Shown here one piece after another: positions 53,644 through 62,442 of a stretch of DNA of 64,000 bases; positions within the stretch are counted from its first letter, which is position 1; every line of letters begins with the position of its first letter. This stretch comes from Ruminococcus bovis. GTDB taxonomy: Bacteria; Bacillota; Clostridia; Oscillospirales; Acutalibacteraceae. The notes under the pieces were generated by a model that saw only the letters and a list, made by a program, of their open reading frames with translations, was not told the DNA's origin and ran no database searches. The position numbers were made by a program, and so were the translations under genes. The stretch lies in assembly GCF_005601135.1 (NCBI RefSeq), contig NZ_CP039381.1, positions 124,001 through 188,000 on the forward strand. Reading direction: 5' to 3'.

Positions 53644-54423
53644 TTATTTTAGTAACTCAACAGGTATTGCAAACCATTCTCTAACCCAATAGGTTACTAT
53701 TACTGACTTAATTGGCTTGGCATTTACTGCACCAACCTTGCCGGATTTTCCTTGTCTGTTGGCAATAATTCTTGCTCTTAACTGATGGTAGCCATCTGTT
53801 GCAATAGCAATATTTTCTGACAAATTATTCTTTTCAATTATTTTATAAGAATTGATTAAGTTAGAATCAGTATTAGTTGACTTATCTTCAATAAACAATC
53901 TATCTTTACTAATACCTTTCTTAACTAAAATATCGTACATACATTGTGCTTCACTCATAGGTTCATTGCTACCTTGACCACCTGACAAAACAGCCTTTGA
54001 ATTTTCATTTTCAACAAGATATTCATAACAAGCCTGTACTCTACGATTTAAGCTACCACTAGGAGAACCATCAGGTCTAACCATAGCACCTAAAGTAATA
54101 ATTGTAGAATTTGGTTCAGGTTTTTGTAAAGTAAAGAATGCCATAAGACCACTTATTACTACACCATACACAAGAAAAAGTGCAATACAAACCTGTATTA
54201 TTCTATATAGCACCATCTTAAAACCACCCATTAACCACTTTTCTTTTAGCTTTTGAAAATACTTGTAAAATACACATCTGCAAAATACAAAAGCAGTAAA
54301 CAGTACACCTACAACATTTCCAACACAAATTATTCTCTTAGCCATAGGTAGCAAGAACCATAAGAAAAGTCCTGCACTAATAACGGCTAATACAATTCTA
54401 ATAATTGATTTAAACTTTTTCAT
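53644..54423 (-). CDS. YdcF/ElyC-type DUF218 membrane protein
   Basis: 259 residues. Three N-terminal transmembrane segments (FKSIIRIVLAVISAGLFLWF, VVGVLFTAFVFCRCV, IIQVCIALFLVYGVVISGL), then a DUF218 domain outside: IITLGAMVRPDGSPSGSLNRR, VLSGGQGSNEPMSEAQCM, and IEDKSTNTDSNLINSYKII. The E. coli relatives SanA/ElyC affect cell-envelope integrity. Probably co-transcribed with the GDSL hydrolase and the preceding small gene. Confidence 0.85.
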   Translation of the reverse strand: MKKFKSIIRIVLAVISAGLFLWFLLPMAKRIICVGNVVGVLFTAFVFCRCVFYKYFQKLKEKWLMGGFKMVLYRIIQVCIALFLVYGVVISGLMAFFTLQKPEPNSTIITLGAMVRPDGSPSGSLNRRVQACYEYLVENENSKAVLSGGQGSNEPMSEAQCMYDILVKKGISKDRLFIEDKSTNTDSNLINSYKIIEKNNLSENIAIATDGYHQLRARIIANRQGKSGKVGAVNAKPIKSVIVTYWVREWFAIPVELLK

Positions 54424-54487
54424 TTTTATTTCCCCTATTCTTAAACAATTTAATTATTCGTCACTAAGACTAAGAAAACTACTTATT

Positions 54488-54844
54488 CTAATCATTAATT
54501 CTATATGAAAGAATAGTATTTGTTTTTGAAACTTCTTCAAATTTAGGATTATCTGTACAATCGGTAGTAGTTTTTAGCCAAATGTACTTGCTACTTGAGT
54601 CTGAAACATAAACCTCATCATAAGTAAGTGGATCAAGCTTATCAATAAAACTTTGACCTTCAACATTAGCAGTAATACATTCTGCATCATCAGGCATACC
54701 TATACAGTTATCCATTAGTGTATAAGTGTGATTATTATAACTTATGTTCATATAATCACTGTCAACTACAGTATCATTACTACTTGTAGGAAAAAATACA
54801 AAACACATTACAGCTAATAAAGTTAAAATAACTTTTGATAACAT
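54488..54844 (-). CDS. Small exported protein of unknown function
   Basis: 118 residues from MLSKVILTLLAVMCFVFFP, a signal peptide or membrane anchor. The remainder is polar, with two cysteines (NCIGMPDDAECI) and a TTDCTDNPKFEE segment. No family recognised. GGAAGG nine bases before the ATG decides the start. First gene of a likely operon with the DUF218 and GDSL genes (64-base gap). Confidence 0.65.
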   Translation of the reverse strand: MLSKVILTLLAVMCFVFFPTSSNDTVVDSDYMNISYNNHTYTLMDNCIGMPDDAECITANVEGQSFIDKLDPLTYDEVYVSDSSSKYIWLKTTTDCTDNPKFEEVSKTNTILSYRIND

Positions 54845-55012
54845 AAAAATCAACCTTCCTACTTATAATACTTTATAAACAGGGGAATTGTTGCAAAAAA
54901 ATTTAAATTTTTCAATTTATTTTACAAACATTATAATATAAAAAAAATAATATTGTCATTAGAAAAAAAAATCTGCAAAATTTCTTTATAATAATTATAA
55001 TAATAGAAAATA

Positions 55013-55041
55013 TTGCAGTAATAATAAATAAATGGTATAAT
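55013..55041 (+). promoter_or_regulatory. Promoter of the zinc-ribbon protein gene
   Basis: TTGCAG and TATAAT separated by 17 bases, 38 bases before the ATG. Confidence 0.75.
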
Positions 55042-55079
55042 TTTTGTAGTATAAGATTTACATAAGAGGTTTTAGAACA

Positions 55080-55964
55080 ATGGGGCTCTATGAGTTATTT
55101 GAAGATTTACAAAAAATAGATAGAAAAATTACGGAACAAAATGAAAAGGACAGAAGAATACCTTGCAATGTTTGTGGAGATATGTTCTGCTATACTGACA
55201 GAATAGAACTTTCTGATGGTATCTGTTGCCCAAATTGCAGTAACAAAGTCTCTCCTTGGTTTGATAAAGAATTACAATTCACAAGTGTAATGGACTTGAA
55301 AAATCACTTAACATACAGAGATAAAAACTTTACAGAACTTTTTGACTTTAGTCCTACTATTGAAATTGGCAATGAACTAAAAATTCTTATTGATGAAAGA
55401 ATGAAGAAATTTGTTATTGCCGGTGATAATTATGATTATAAGGAGAAAAATTCCGACTTAATACCTTTATCTTCCGTTACAAGTTGTAGGCATAGAGTTG
55501 TTGAAAGTAAGAATGAAATTTTCTTTAGAGATTCTCTTGGTCGTACAGGAAGATTTACTCCTAGAGCATTTAGCTACACCTATGACTTTGTTATTAATAT
55601 TGAAACTAATCTTCCTTTTATGAGAAGTATGGAATTTAAGATTAATGAATATATGATAGGCAAAGATAATCCTACATTAATTCAAGTAAGTGAAGAAAAA
55701 TTTACTAACAAAATTAAGGACTTTTTCAAGATGGAAAGAATGTATCCGGGAAAAATCAATAACTCTGAAGATGTTAAAAATTCTCCTGAATACAAAACAT
55801 ATGAACACTATGCAGAAAAAATGTGTCAGGCAATTTTGCAAGGTAAAGAAAATGCAAATAACCGTTATTATGATAAATCAAAATATATTATTTGTGAGTG
55901 GTGTGGCTCAAAGATAGATATTAATGCATCTACTTGTCCTCATTGTGGTGGTGTAAATAAATAA
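55080..55964 (+). CDS. Two-zinc-ribbon protein (DUF4428-like N-terminus)
   Basis: 294 residues, cytoplasmic. N-terminal cysteine motif CNVCGDMFCYTDRIELSDG, ICCPNCSNK (C-x2-C ... C-x2-C) resembles DUF4428. A middle region (~60-240) contains FVIAGDNYDYKEK and a beta-rich SLGRTGRFTPRAFSYTYDF domain, possibly PH-like. The C-terminus is a second zinc ribbon, CEWCGSKIDINASTCPHCGG. Its own promoter and terminator make it monocistronic. Function unknown. Confidence 0.75.
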   Translation: MGLYELFEDLQKIDRKITEQNEKDRRIPCNVCGDMFCYTDRIELSDGICCPNCSNKVSPWFDKELQFTSVMDLKNHLTYRDKNFTELFDFSPTIEIGNELKILIDERMKKFVIAGDNYDYKEKNSDLIPLSSVTSCRHRVVESKNEIFFRDSLGRTGRFTPRAFSYTYDFVINIETNLPFMRSMEFKINEYMIGKDNPTLIQVSEEKFTNKIKDFFKMERMYPGKINNSEDVKNSPEYKTYEHYAEKMCQAILQGKENANNRYYDKSKYIICEWCGSKIDINASTCPHCGGVNK

Positions 55965-55973
55965 AATTTTATA

Positions 55974-56013
55974 CATAAGTAAAGGGTTGATACTAATTAA
56001 AGTATCAACCCTA
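55974..56013. terminator. Terminator, first copy of a duplicated 40-base hairpin
   Basis: Stem AGGGTTGATACT/AGTATCAACCCT, 12 pairs, loop AATTAA, then six T. Lies after the zinc-ribbon gene. The whole 40-base block, including the CATAAGTAA lead-in, is repeated exactly at 57566-57605. Confidence 0.88.
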
Positions 56014-56018
56014 ATTTT

Positions 56019-56180
56019 TTAATCATCATCCCAAGATGAAATAAAGTGAATTTCTCCACTATCTAAATCCATAGCAGTATTATCCGATGTTTTTATCATT
56101 AAATTTCCATCAGAATCCATTGCCGTATTTTCGGAAGTGGTTATACAAAAATCACCATCATCAAAATCAAAAAAGCCCAT
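56019..56180 (-). CDS. 53-residue acidic protein with an internal repeat
   Basis: MGFFDFDDGDFCIT followed by two near copies of one unit, TSENTAMDSDGNLMIK and TSDNTAMDLDSGEIHF, ending SSWDDD. An excellent GGAGG lies seven bases before the ATG, and the start is two bases after the stop of the extended XRE-headed frame, so translation is coupled. No family recognised. The repeated TAMD(S/L)D units suggest a small beta-structure, perhaps metal-binding. Confidence 0.7.
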   Translation of the reverse strand: MGFFDFDDGDFCITTSENTAMDSDGNLMIKTSDNTAMDLDSGEIHFISSWDDD

Positions 56181-56181
56181 A

Positions 56182-57428
56182 TTAATCCTCCTTTCCTGCT
56201 AAATTTATAATTTTATCATACCATTCATTAGAGTCTTTTATTAATTCTCTTAGGAGAGGACTTGAAGAATTTTCATTAATTCTAAAAATATCAGTTAAAA
56301 TTCCTTTTTTCTTTTCATTATAAAAGCTATTAAATTGTAATTTTTATCAATTACAATATCCTTACATATTTTTCTATACTCTTTTTGGGTTGGTTCAACG
56401 CCCCCAAATTTACACATACTAATATGAGCCTCATCAAGTAATTTAACTAATTTTTCATACATCTTTTTATTATGCTGAGTTATCCTTCTAATAGGCAGTT
56501 CAACCTCTCTAATATTCAGCAAAAGCATTTTTTCAACAATCTTATCTAAATAAGGACACATAACAGTATTAGTCCTATTATGTTTAGACTGAACATTAAA
56601 CTCCGATGAGAAATAATCAATCATATTTTCATCAGAATTTGCAATAGTTTCTATTAATTCATCAATACATGAGGTTTCTGTTTGATATGATTGATAATTC
56701 TTAATAATGTCTCCATATGGTATTGGGCAAGTATAATCCATACCGTAAAGTTCCGGAATTTCCCTTGCATGGAGTCTCTCGATCATTTTATAATCCTTAT
56801 TCTTAATAGCTAAAATAATTAAATTAGTGCGTAAATTTCTTTCAGTTTGCCTTTCATATACATAAGGGTTATAAACATAATTTTTATTATTCTGTTTAAC
56901 AGATGTTTCTGCAACCCATAAAGCACCTTTATTAACATTATCCGAAAAATATTTTTCAGGTGTAATGTTAATATAATCAATACTGATTAAATACTTAACA
57001 AGGTCATAGTTTTTGAATTGAAAGGCATAGTCAATTAATGATTTACCGTATTCATCATAATTTAATGAAATACTATCTTCTACATTAATATACTTTTCCC
57101 ATACTTTTTTATCAGTTGAAAAAGCAAGTTGATAATTTGTCATATGATTTTTTATTGGAATATATTTTTCACCACAACTTAGTATTTCATCACAAGACAC
57201 ATTAAGCAGATTAGCATAGATAGGCAAATCAGCAATTTGTATACCTTTTCTACCCTTAATTATTTGAGATATTTTATTGCTATAATTTGCAATTTGTTCT
57301 TCACTTGGCTTTGCATTAAATTGAACATCTAGAACCTTAATGCAAAACTTTCTCCTTGACTCAAAATTCTCGGATATTAGTTTTTCTAAATATTTACCGA
57401 TTTGTTGATTATTCTTAACATTATTCAT
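56182..57428 (-). CDS. XRE-headed ankyrin-like protein with a probable -1 frameshift
   Basis: The zero frame (57428 to 56295) gives 377 residues: an N-terminal XRE-like helix-turn-helix (EEQIANYSNKISQIIKGRKG, IQIADLPIYANLLNVSCDEIL) and a helical repeat part (YGKSLIDYAFQFKNYDLVKYL, NLIILAIKNKDYKMIERLHA) reminiscent of ankyrin repeats. It ends at FIMKRKKEF. The sequence A AAA AAG at 56310-56304 sits four codons before this stop. A -1 slip there opens 39 more residues, GILTDIFRINENSSSPLLRE to NLAGKED, ending two bases before the next gene's ATG. Either recoding or an A-run indel. Confidence 0.7.
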
Positions 57429-57565
57429 AGCTATTACCTACCTTTTTTCTTTAAACTCAGTATAGCACTTAAGAATTAACAAATCTATATAAGAAATGCA
57501 TATAAATTTTTACCCATCAAAAAATCAAGAAAAAAGTATATGCTTTTTGCATACATATAAATTTT

Positions 57566-57605
57566 CATAAGTAAAGGGTTGATACTAATTAAAGTATCAA
57601 CCCTA
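57566..57605. terminator. Terminator, second copy of the duplicated hairpin
   Basis: Identical 40-base block to 55974-56013, again with TTTTTT on the plus side; lies five bases beyond the NSS symporter stop and upstream of the XRE-headed gene. It probably terminates the symporter transcript, although its T-run is on the opposite strand. Confidence 0.75.
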
Positions 57606-57609
57606 TTTT

Positions 57610-58965
57610 TTAGCCTATAAACTTTTGTGCGAAAACTATTAAGATTAATATTGGCAGAACATACTGCAAATATGGTTTTACAATTCTAGGAAGTTTCATA
57701 CCTTTACCTGTATTACACTCATTGTAGTAGTTGTCAAAGCCCCAACCAAACTTAGTAACACAGAATAGTAAGTAAACTAAAGAACCTAGTGGAAGTAGAA
57801 TATTACTTACAACAAAGTCCTCCATATCTAGGATACCCATACCAAGTACATTGACGCCACTTAGTAAATTGAAACCGAACATACAAGGTAAACTTGTGAT
57901 GAATACAATTATAAAGTTAATAACTGATGATTTCTTTCTGCTGATTTTAAATGTATCTGATACGAAAGAAACAAGGTTCTCAAACACTGCAATAACTGTT
58001 GAGAAACTTGCAAATGTCATAAACAAGAAGAATAATGTTCCCCAAATTCTGCCACCTGCCATATTTACAAATACATTTGGCAATGCATCAAAAATAAGTG
58101 CAGGACCTTGACCTGCTTCTACATTATAAGAGAAACAAGCCGGGAAAATAATTAGACCAGCCATAATTGCAACAAATGTATCTAGACAACAAATTCTCAC
58201 AGCTTCACCGGTTAGAGTATGGTCTTTCTTCATATAACTACCAAAAATTTCCATAGCTGCAATACCTAAACTTAAAGTAAAGAATGCTTGGCTCATTGCT
58301 GAAGTAATAACATTGCCTAAACCGATTTTGCTAACTCTTTCAAAGTCAGGAATCAGATAAAAGCTAAGACCTTCTTTTGCTCCGGATAAAGTAACACTAT
58401 GAATTGCTAAAACTACAATTAGCACCAACAAGGCTACCATCATAAACTTACTTACTTTTTCAAGTCCTTTTTGAACACCTTTGCTACACACAAAGAAACC
58501 TAAAGCAGTAATTATGAAAATCCAAATTAACATTTCTATAGGTGATGAAGTCAAATTACTAAATACACTGCTAACCGACTTAGAGTCCATACCGGATTTA
58601 AATTCACCTGTGGCAAATTTATAAAAATATGATGTCATCCAACCGGAAACTGTTGTATAATACATCATCAGCATATAGCAACCTAACATACAGAACCAAC
58701 CGTGAATATGCCATTTGCTCTTTGGCTTTTCAAGTGTTTTGTAACTTAGGACTGCACTTTTGCCACTTGCTCTACCAACTGCAAGTTCCATTGTCAAAAC
58801 AGGAATACCCATTAGCACTAAAAATATTAAATAGAACAGTACAAACAGTTCTCCACCGTTTTGACCAACAACATAAGGAAATCTCCATACATTACCTATA
58901 CCTATAGCACAACCTGCACTAACAAGTAGGAAACCTGTACGGGATTTGAAACTTTCTCTTTCCAT
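57610..58965 (-). CDS. Sodium-dependent transporter, NSS/SNF family
   Basis: 451 residues from MERESFKSRTGFLLVSAGCA; AGGAGTAGG precedes the ATG. TM1 signature GFLLVSAGCAIGIGNVWRFPYVVGQNGG and GIPVLTMELAVGRASGKSA match the LeuT/SNF family, with 11-12 membrane segments, and ITSAMSQAFFTLSLGIAAMEIFGSY in TM6-7. It would import an amino acid with sodium. Substrate not predictable. Single-gene unit. Confidence 0.92.
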   Translation of the reverse strand: MERESFKSRTGFLLVSAGCAIGIGNVWRFPYVVGQNGGELFVLFYLIFLVLMGIPVLTMELAVGRASGKSAVLSYKTLEKPKSKWHIHGWFCMLGCYMLMMYYTTVSGWMTSYFYKFATGEFKSGMDSKSVSSVFSNLTSSPIEMLIWIFIITALGFFVCSKGVQKGLEKVSKFMMVALLVLIVVLAIHSVTLSGAKEGLSFYLIPDFERVSKIGLGNVITSAMSQAFFTLSLGIAAMEIFGSYMKKDHTLTGEAVRICCLDTFVAIMAGLIIFPACFSYNVEAGQGPALIFDALPNVFVNMAGGRIWGTLFFLFMTFASFSTVIAVFENLVSFVSDTFKISRKKSSVINFIIVFITSLPCMFGFNLLSGVNVLGMGILDMEDFVVSNILLPLGSLVYLLFCVTKFGWGFDNYYNECNTGKGMKLPRIVKPYLQYVLPILILIVFAQKFIG

Positions 58966-59059
58966 TATACCTACTCCTAAAAATTTAATCACCTATGTAT
59001 TATACTCAACTAAAAGTAAGCAAGTCAAGGAAAAGAATTTATTTCGTTATTATGTACAA

Positions 59060-59248
59060 TTATAAGTCAATATCATTGTCTAATAAGTCATCTGTATCTT
59101 CAAAATCATCAATAAAATCAAAGTCACTATCTAAGTCATCATTTAAAAAATCATCATTAAATATCACCTCGTATTCAAGTGCTTGTTCACCTAAATCAAG
59201 ATTACCGTCACCGTTTATATCAAAAAGATTGTCTAAAGACTCAAACAT
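59060..59248 (-). CDS. Acidic mini-protein with one EF-hand
   Basis: 62 residues, MFESLDNLFDINGDGNLDLG. The loop DINGDGNLDLGE fits the EF-hand consensus D-x-N-x-D-G-x-L-D-x-x-E. The remaining ~35 residues are almost only D, E, F, L, N (FNDDFLNDDLDSDF). GGAGG lies nine bases before the ATG. Single gene, no partner. A calcium-binding or charge-buffering role is inferred; I know no family. Confidence 0.65.
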   Translation of the reverse strand: MFESLDNLFDINGDGNLDLGEQALEYEVIFNDDFLNDDLDSDFDFIDDFEDTDDLLDNDIDL

Positions 59249-59392
59249 AAGTCATACCTCCATATGTTTTATTTGCATTATTATAATAACATATTACCTG
59301 TACCAAAAATGGGACTTACCTCTTGCGTGTAAAATTTTTATTTTTGTTGGATAATTAAATTTTTCGATTTTTCGTGAGTAAAGGTTAATTTT

Positions 59393-59744
59393 ATAAATTT
59401 GGGTTTGTGGTGCTAAATGCAAAGTGTTAAATTTTAGCAAATAAGGCTCCCTTGTGTAAAGGGAGCTGTCGCTCGTAAATTGGAAGAATGACAATTTACT
59501 CTTAAAGAGCGACTGAGGGATTGTTATGGTACATACTTTTTGTTATATCAATTTTATTCGATAGATATATAATAGGTTTTGTTTTCCTATCTAAATTTTA
59601 TCTATCTATTACTGCCTACTAGACAATCCTTCCACCACTTCGTGGTCCCCCTCCCTTTACACAAGGGAGGCTAGTTAGTCTCAGCTAATTCTAAATATCT
59701 ACCACAAAACAAGGTGTGTTCTAACCCCACAAACCCAAATTTAT
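59393..59744. repeat. Nested inverted-repeat element (MITE-like)
   Basis: In the 645-base stretch without genes (59249-59893) an outer perfect 18-base inverted repeat (ATAAATTTGGGTTTGTGG at 59393 with its complement at 59727) encloses an inner pair: GGCTCCCTTGTGTAAAGGGAG near 59445 and its near complement near 59651. Inside the inner pair are further short palindromes (GAGCGAC, CAATCC). No protein is encoded; it has the look of a non-autonomous transposon common in gut Clostridia. Confidence 0.7.
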
Positions 59745-59893
59745 CGAACTTATCTTAATATAAAAAACTAATTTGCAAATAAAAAAGGTGAACATATCCA
59801 AGATACATTCACCTAAATTTAGAAGTAATTTTAAAAACATAAACTATTATAATTTAAAAATACAATTTAAAAATATACACTATGATACAGACT

Positions 59894-60304
59894 TTAGATT
59901 ACGATACCGTCACAATGGTCAACTTCATGTTGGATTATTTGGGCAGTCCAACCTGTGAACTTTTCGGTATGTTCCTTAAAATTCATATCAAGGTACTTTA
60001 CTGTAATATTCTTATATCTTGTAGTAGGTCTTACACCGGATAAAGAAAGGCAACCTTCTTCAGTTTCAAACTTACTGCTTTTTGCAGTAATAGTTGGGTT
60101 AATCATTAGCTTAGTGAAACCATTATCGTTAATTGCAATAATTCTTTTCTTAACACCAATCATATTAGCTGCCATACCAACACAAGCGTTTCTGTTTGCC
60201 TCCAATGTATCCACCAAGTCCATAGCAGTTTTTATATCTGCTACTGTTGCATCAGTAGACTTTTGACCTAAGAAAATAACATCTCTTACAATTTCTCTAA
60301 CCAT
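59894..60304 (-). CDS. def: Peptide deformylase-like protein with divergent motif 1
   Basis: 136 residues. Motif 2 EEGCLSLSG and motif 3 IIQHEVDHCDGI provide the metal Cys and the HExxH. Motif 1 reads CVGMAANMIG where canonical deformylases have GxGLAAPQ: the catalytic-pocket Gln is replaced by Met. Length is short but typical of this clade. It may still deformylate new peptides, or act on another substrate. Last gene of the MATE-GNAT-def operon (two-base gaps); the other deformylase is not in this window. Confidence 0.85.
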   Translation of the reverse strand: MVREIVRDVIFLGQKSTDATVADIKTAMDLVDTLEANRNACVGMAANMIGVKKRIIAINDNGFTKLMINPTITAKSSKFETEEGCLSLSGVRPTTRYKNITVKYLDMNFKEHTEKFTGWTAQIIQHEVDHCDGIVI

Positions 60305-60306
60305 AA

Positions 60307-60798
60307 TTACAACTCCTTATAATATGGACAAATGTCTTCATAGTGACCGTCTTTCATCTTAAAGCCACCTTTGATTGTACCTAGCTGAATGAAACCTAGC
60401 TTTTCATATAAATGTCTGGCATTTGCATTTGTCTTTACAACTGCATTAAACTGCATAATTTTGAAACCAAGTTTTTTAGCTTGTACCAAACAATCGGTTA
60501 CCAGCTTTTCGCCAATATGAAGGTTACGGCTATTCTTCCCTACACAATAACTTGCATTAGCAATGTGACCACATCTGCCAATATTATTAGGATGAAGAAT
60601 ATACATTCCCATAACTTCATCAGTTTCTTTATTAACGGCTACACCACAATAGGACTGACTGTTGAAAAATTCTTTACCAGAATTATAATCCAAAGTTTCT
60701 TCCTGTGGAAATGCAATACCGTCAATTACTACATCATTCCAAATTTTTACCATACCGTCAATATGTCTTTCATCAAATTTCTTTAATACAATCTCCAT
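60307..60798 (-). CDS. GNAT-family N-acetyltransferase
   Basis: 163 residues. Acetyl-CoA motif CVGKNSRNLHIGEKLVTDCLVQAKKLGF (R/Q-x-x-G-x-G/A analogue) and the C-terminal NANARHLYEKLGFIQLGTI. MGMYILHPNNIGRCGHIANA is the preceding beta-bulge region, and IWNDVVIDGIAFPQEE an N-terminal substrate loop seen in related family members. Acceptor unknown. Sits between the MATE transporter and deformylase genes with two-base spacing. Confidence 0.88.
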   Translation of the reverse strand: MEIVLKKFDERHIDGMVKIWNDVVIDGIAFPQEETLDYNSGKEFFNSQSYCGVAVNKETDEVMGMYILHPNNIGRCGHIANASYCVGKNSRNLHIGEKLVTDCLVQAKKLGFKIMQFNAVVKTNANARHLYEKLGFIQLGTIKGGFKMKDGHYEDICPYYKEL

Positions 60799-60800
60799 TT

Positions 60801-62144
60801 TTACTGGGAAACAGCAATACGCTTACTTCTCCATTTGCCACCTTTCCATCTAATAATCATCATTATGCCTCTGAATAATTCATCAGCTGCAAAAGCAATC
60901 CAAAGTCCATAAATACCAAGACCTAGGACTACTGCAAATACATATGAACCCAGTACACTAATAAACCACATTGAGAAAATTGCACAACCTGTAGGATAGA
61001 ATACATCACCTGCACCCCTCAGACAAGCAATCAAAATAATATTTGTTGTTCTGCCAAGTTCAAGGAAAATATTCATCATCAGTATATTAGAGCCTAGTGT
61101 AATAATTTCTTGGTTATCAGTAAAGATACCCATTAGAATTTTACCTAATAGCATACCTATAATTGAAACAATTATTGTAATAAACAAGCAGTTCCTATAA
61201 CCTCTAAATCCTTGTTTATAGGCATCATCAAACTTCTTAGCACCTACTAAGTGACCTACAATAATCTGTGATGCTTGACCTATTGATACTGCGAATATGT
61301 AGAAAAACATTGTAATATTCTGCACATATGTTTTGGTAATTAGGTCGGTATCTGTCAAACACTTTAGCACCATTGAAGTAATAACAAGCTGTGAAAGGTT
61401 ATATAAGAAACTTTCCAAAGCTGAAGGTACACCGATTTTTACAATATTTTTAGTATCATCCTTAGGGAAAGGCTTTAGTAATTTAAAGATACTAGGCTTT
61501 TCTATTTTCTTAAAAAGAACAATAGCAAGTACAATAGTACCAACAAATCTACTGAATGTTGTTGCAATTGCAACACCCATAACACCTAGTCTAGGCATAC
61601 CAAACAAACCTAAAACAAATACAACATCAAGAACAGTATTGATAATATTCATACCAACAGTTACATACATAGAAATCTGAGTCATACCATGGTTTCTGAT
61701 AATAACAGCCATAATATTCAGTAGTGCTTGTAGGAATAAAAATCCACCTACAATAGAAAGGTACTGTGAACCAAATTCAAGAATTTGACCTGTAGCACCG
61801 ATAAAGCTAAGAATAGGTTTGTTAAAGAACATAAGAATTGCACTTATTATTATACCAAATACAAAGCTAAATGTAATAGAAAGTGCTGCAATTCGTGATG
61901 CACCTTTCTTATTACCTGCACCAAGTGACTGAGAAATCAGAACTGCACTTGCACCTGAAATAACTGTAAAAACTATTGTAACAATAGAAACTGCCTGATT
62001 AGCAGTATTTACAGAAGATGCTGCCAGATCATCATACTTACTAAGTACAAAAACATCAATAAATCCCAGTAACATAAACAAAGCTGTTTCTATAAATATA
62101 GGCCAAGCTAAGTTAAATAATTTTAATTCCTTTTTATTTTCCAT
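60801..62144 (-). CDS. MATE-family multidrug/metabolite exporter
   Basis: 447 residues from MENKKELKLFNLAWPIFIET; GAGGG lies eight bases before the ATG. Twelve hydrophobic segments in two halves, each with a PxxxE-like start (LAWPIFIETALFMLLG; IVKIGVPSALESFLYNLSQL) and the QSLGAGNKKGASRIAAL and HLVGAKKFDDAYKQG loops typical of MATE transporters. Drug or metabolite export driven by sodium or protons. First gene of the MATE-GNAT-def operon; a physiological link between the three is not evident. Confidence 0.92.
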   Translation of the reverse strand: MENKKELKLFNLAWPIFIETALFMLLGFIDVFVLSKYDDLAASSVNTANQAVSIVTIVFTVISGASAVLISQSLGAGNKKGASRIAALSITFSFVFGIIISAILMFFNKPILSFIGATGQILEFGSQYLSIVGGFLFLQALLNIMAVIIRNHGMTQISMYVTVGMNIINTVLDVVFVLGLFGMPRLGVMGVAIATTFSRFVGTIVLAIVLFKKIEKPSIFKLLKPFPKDDTKNIVKIGVPSALESFLYNLSQLVITSMVLKCLTDTDLITKTYVQNITMFFYIFAVSIGQASQIIVGHLVGAKKFDDAYKQGFRGYRNCLFITIIVSIIGMLLGKILMGIFTDNQEIITLGSNILMMNIFLELGRTTNIILIACLRGAGDVFYPTGCAIFSMWFISVLGSYVFAVVLGLGIYGLWIAFAADELFRGIMMIIRWKGGKWRSKRIAVSQ

Positions 62145-62346
62145 ACAAAAATCCCTCACATACAAATTGAGTCCATTATATCATAGCATATTATATTTTT
62201 CTATACATATAATCAAATAATTCCAAATTTCTGCAAAATATTTCAGCTTATATTTATTGTATTGGAAATTTGTACAACACCTATTCCCTACAATTATGCA
62301 AAATAGAAATTCTCATAAAATATTGCATAAAATAAAAAGAAAGTAT

Positions 62347-62420
62347 TGACATCTTAAAAAACTAAGAATATAATATAATCATCATATGAACATATACTCA
62401 TATATTCATATGTTCATATA
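62347..62420 (+). promoter_or_regulatory. Promoter and ArsR operator of the metal-ATPase operon
   Basis: TTGACA (62347-62352) and TATAAT (62370-62375) are 17 bases apart. Right after the predicted start of transcription comes a perfect 12-base inverted repeat ATATGAACATAT/ATATGTTCATAT (62385 and 62409) with more TTCATAT half sites between, matching the TGAACA/TTCA sites of SmtB/CzrA-type regulators. Confidence 0.85.
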
Positions 62421-62442
62421 ATCAATTAAGAAGGTGAATATA

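Noticed and set aside
59294..59494. 66-codon frame in the gene desert
   Set aside because: Falls on the arms of the inverted-repeat element, with no ribosome binding site.
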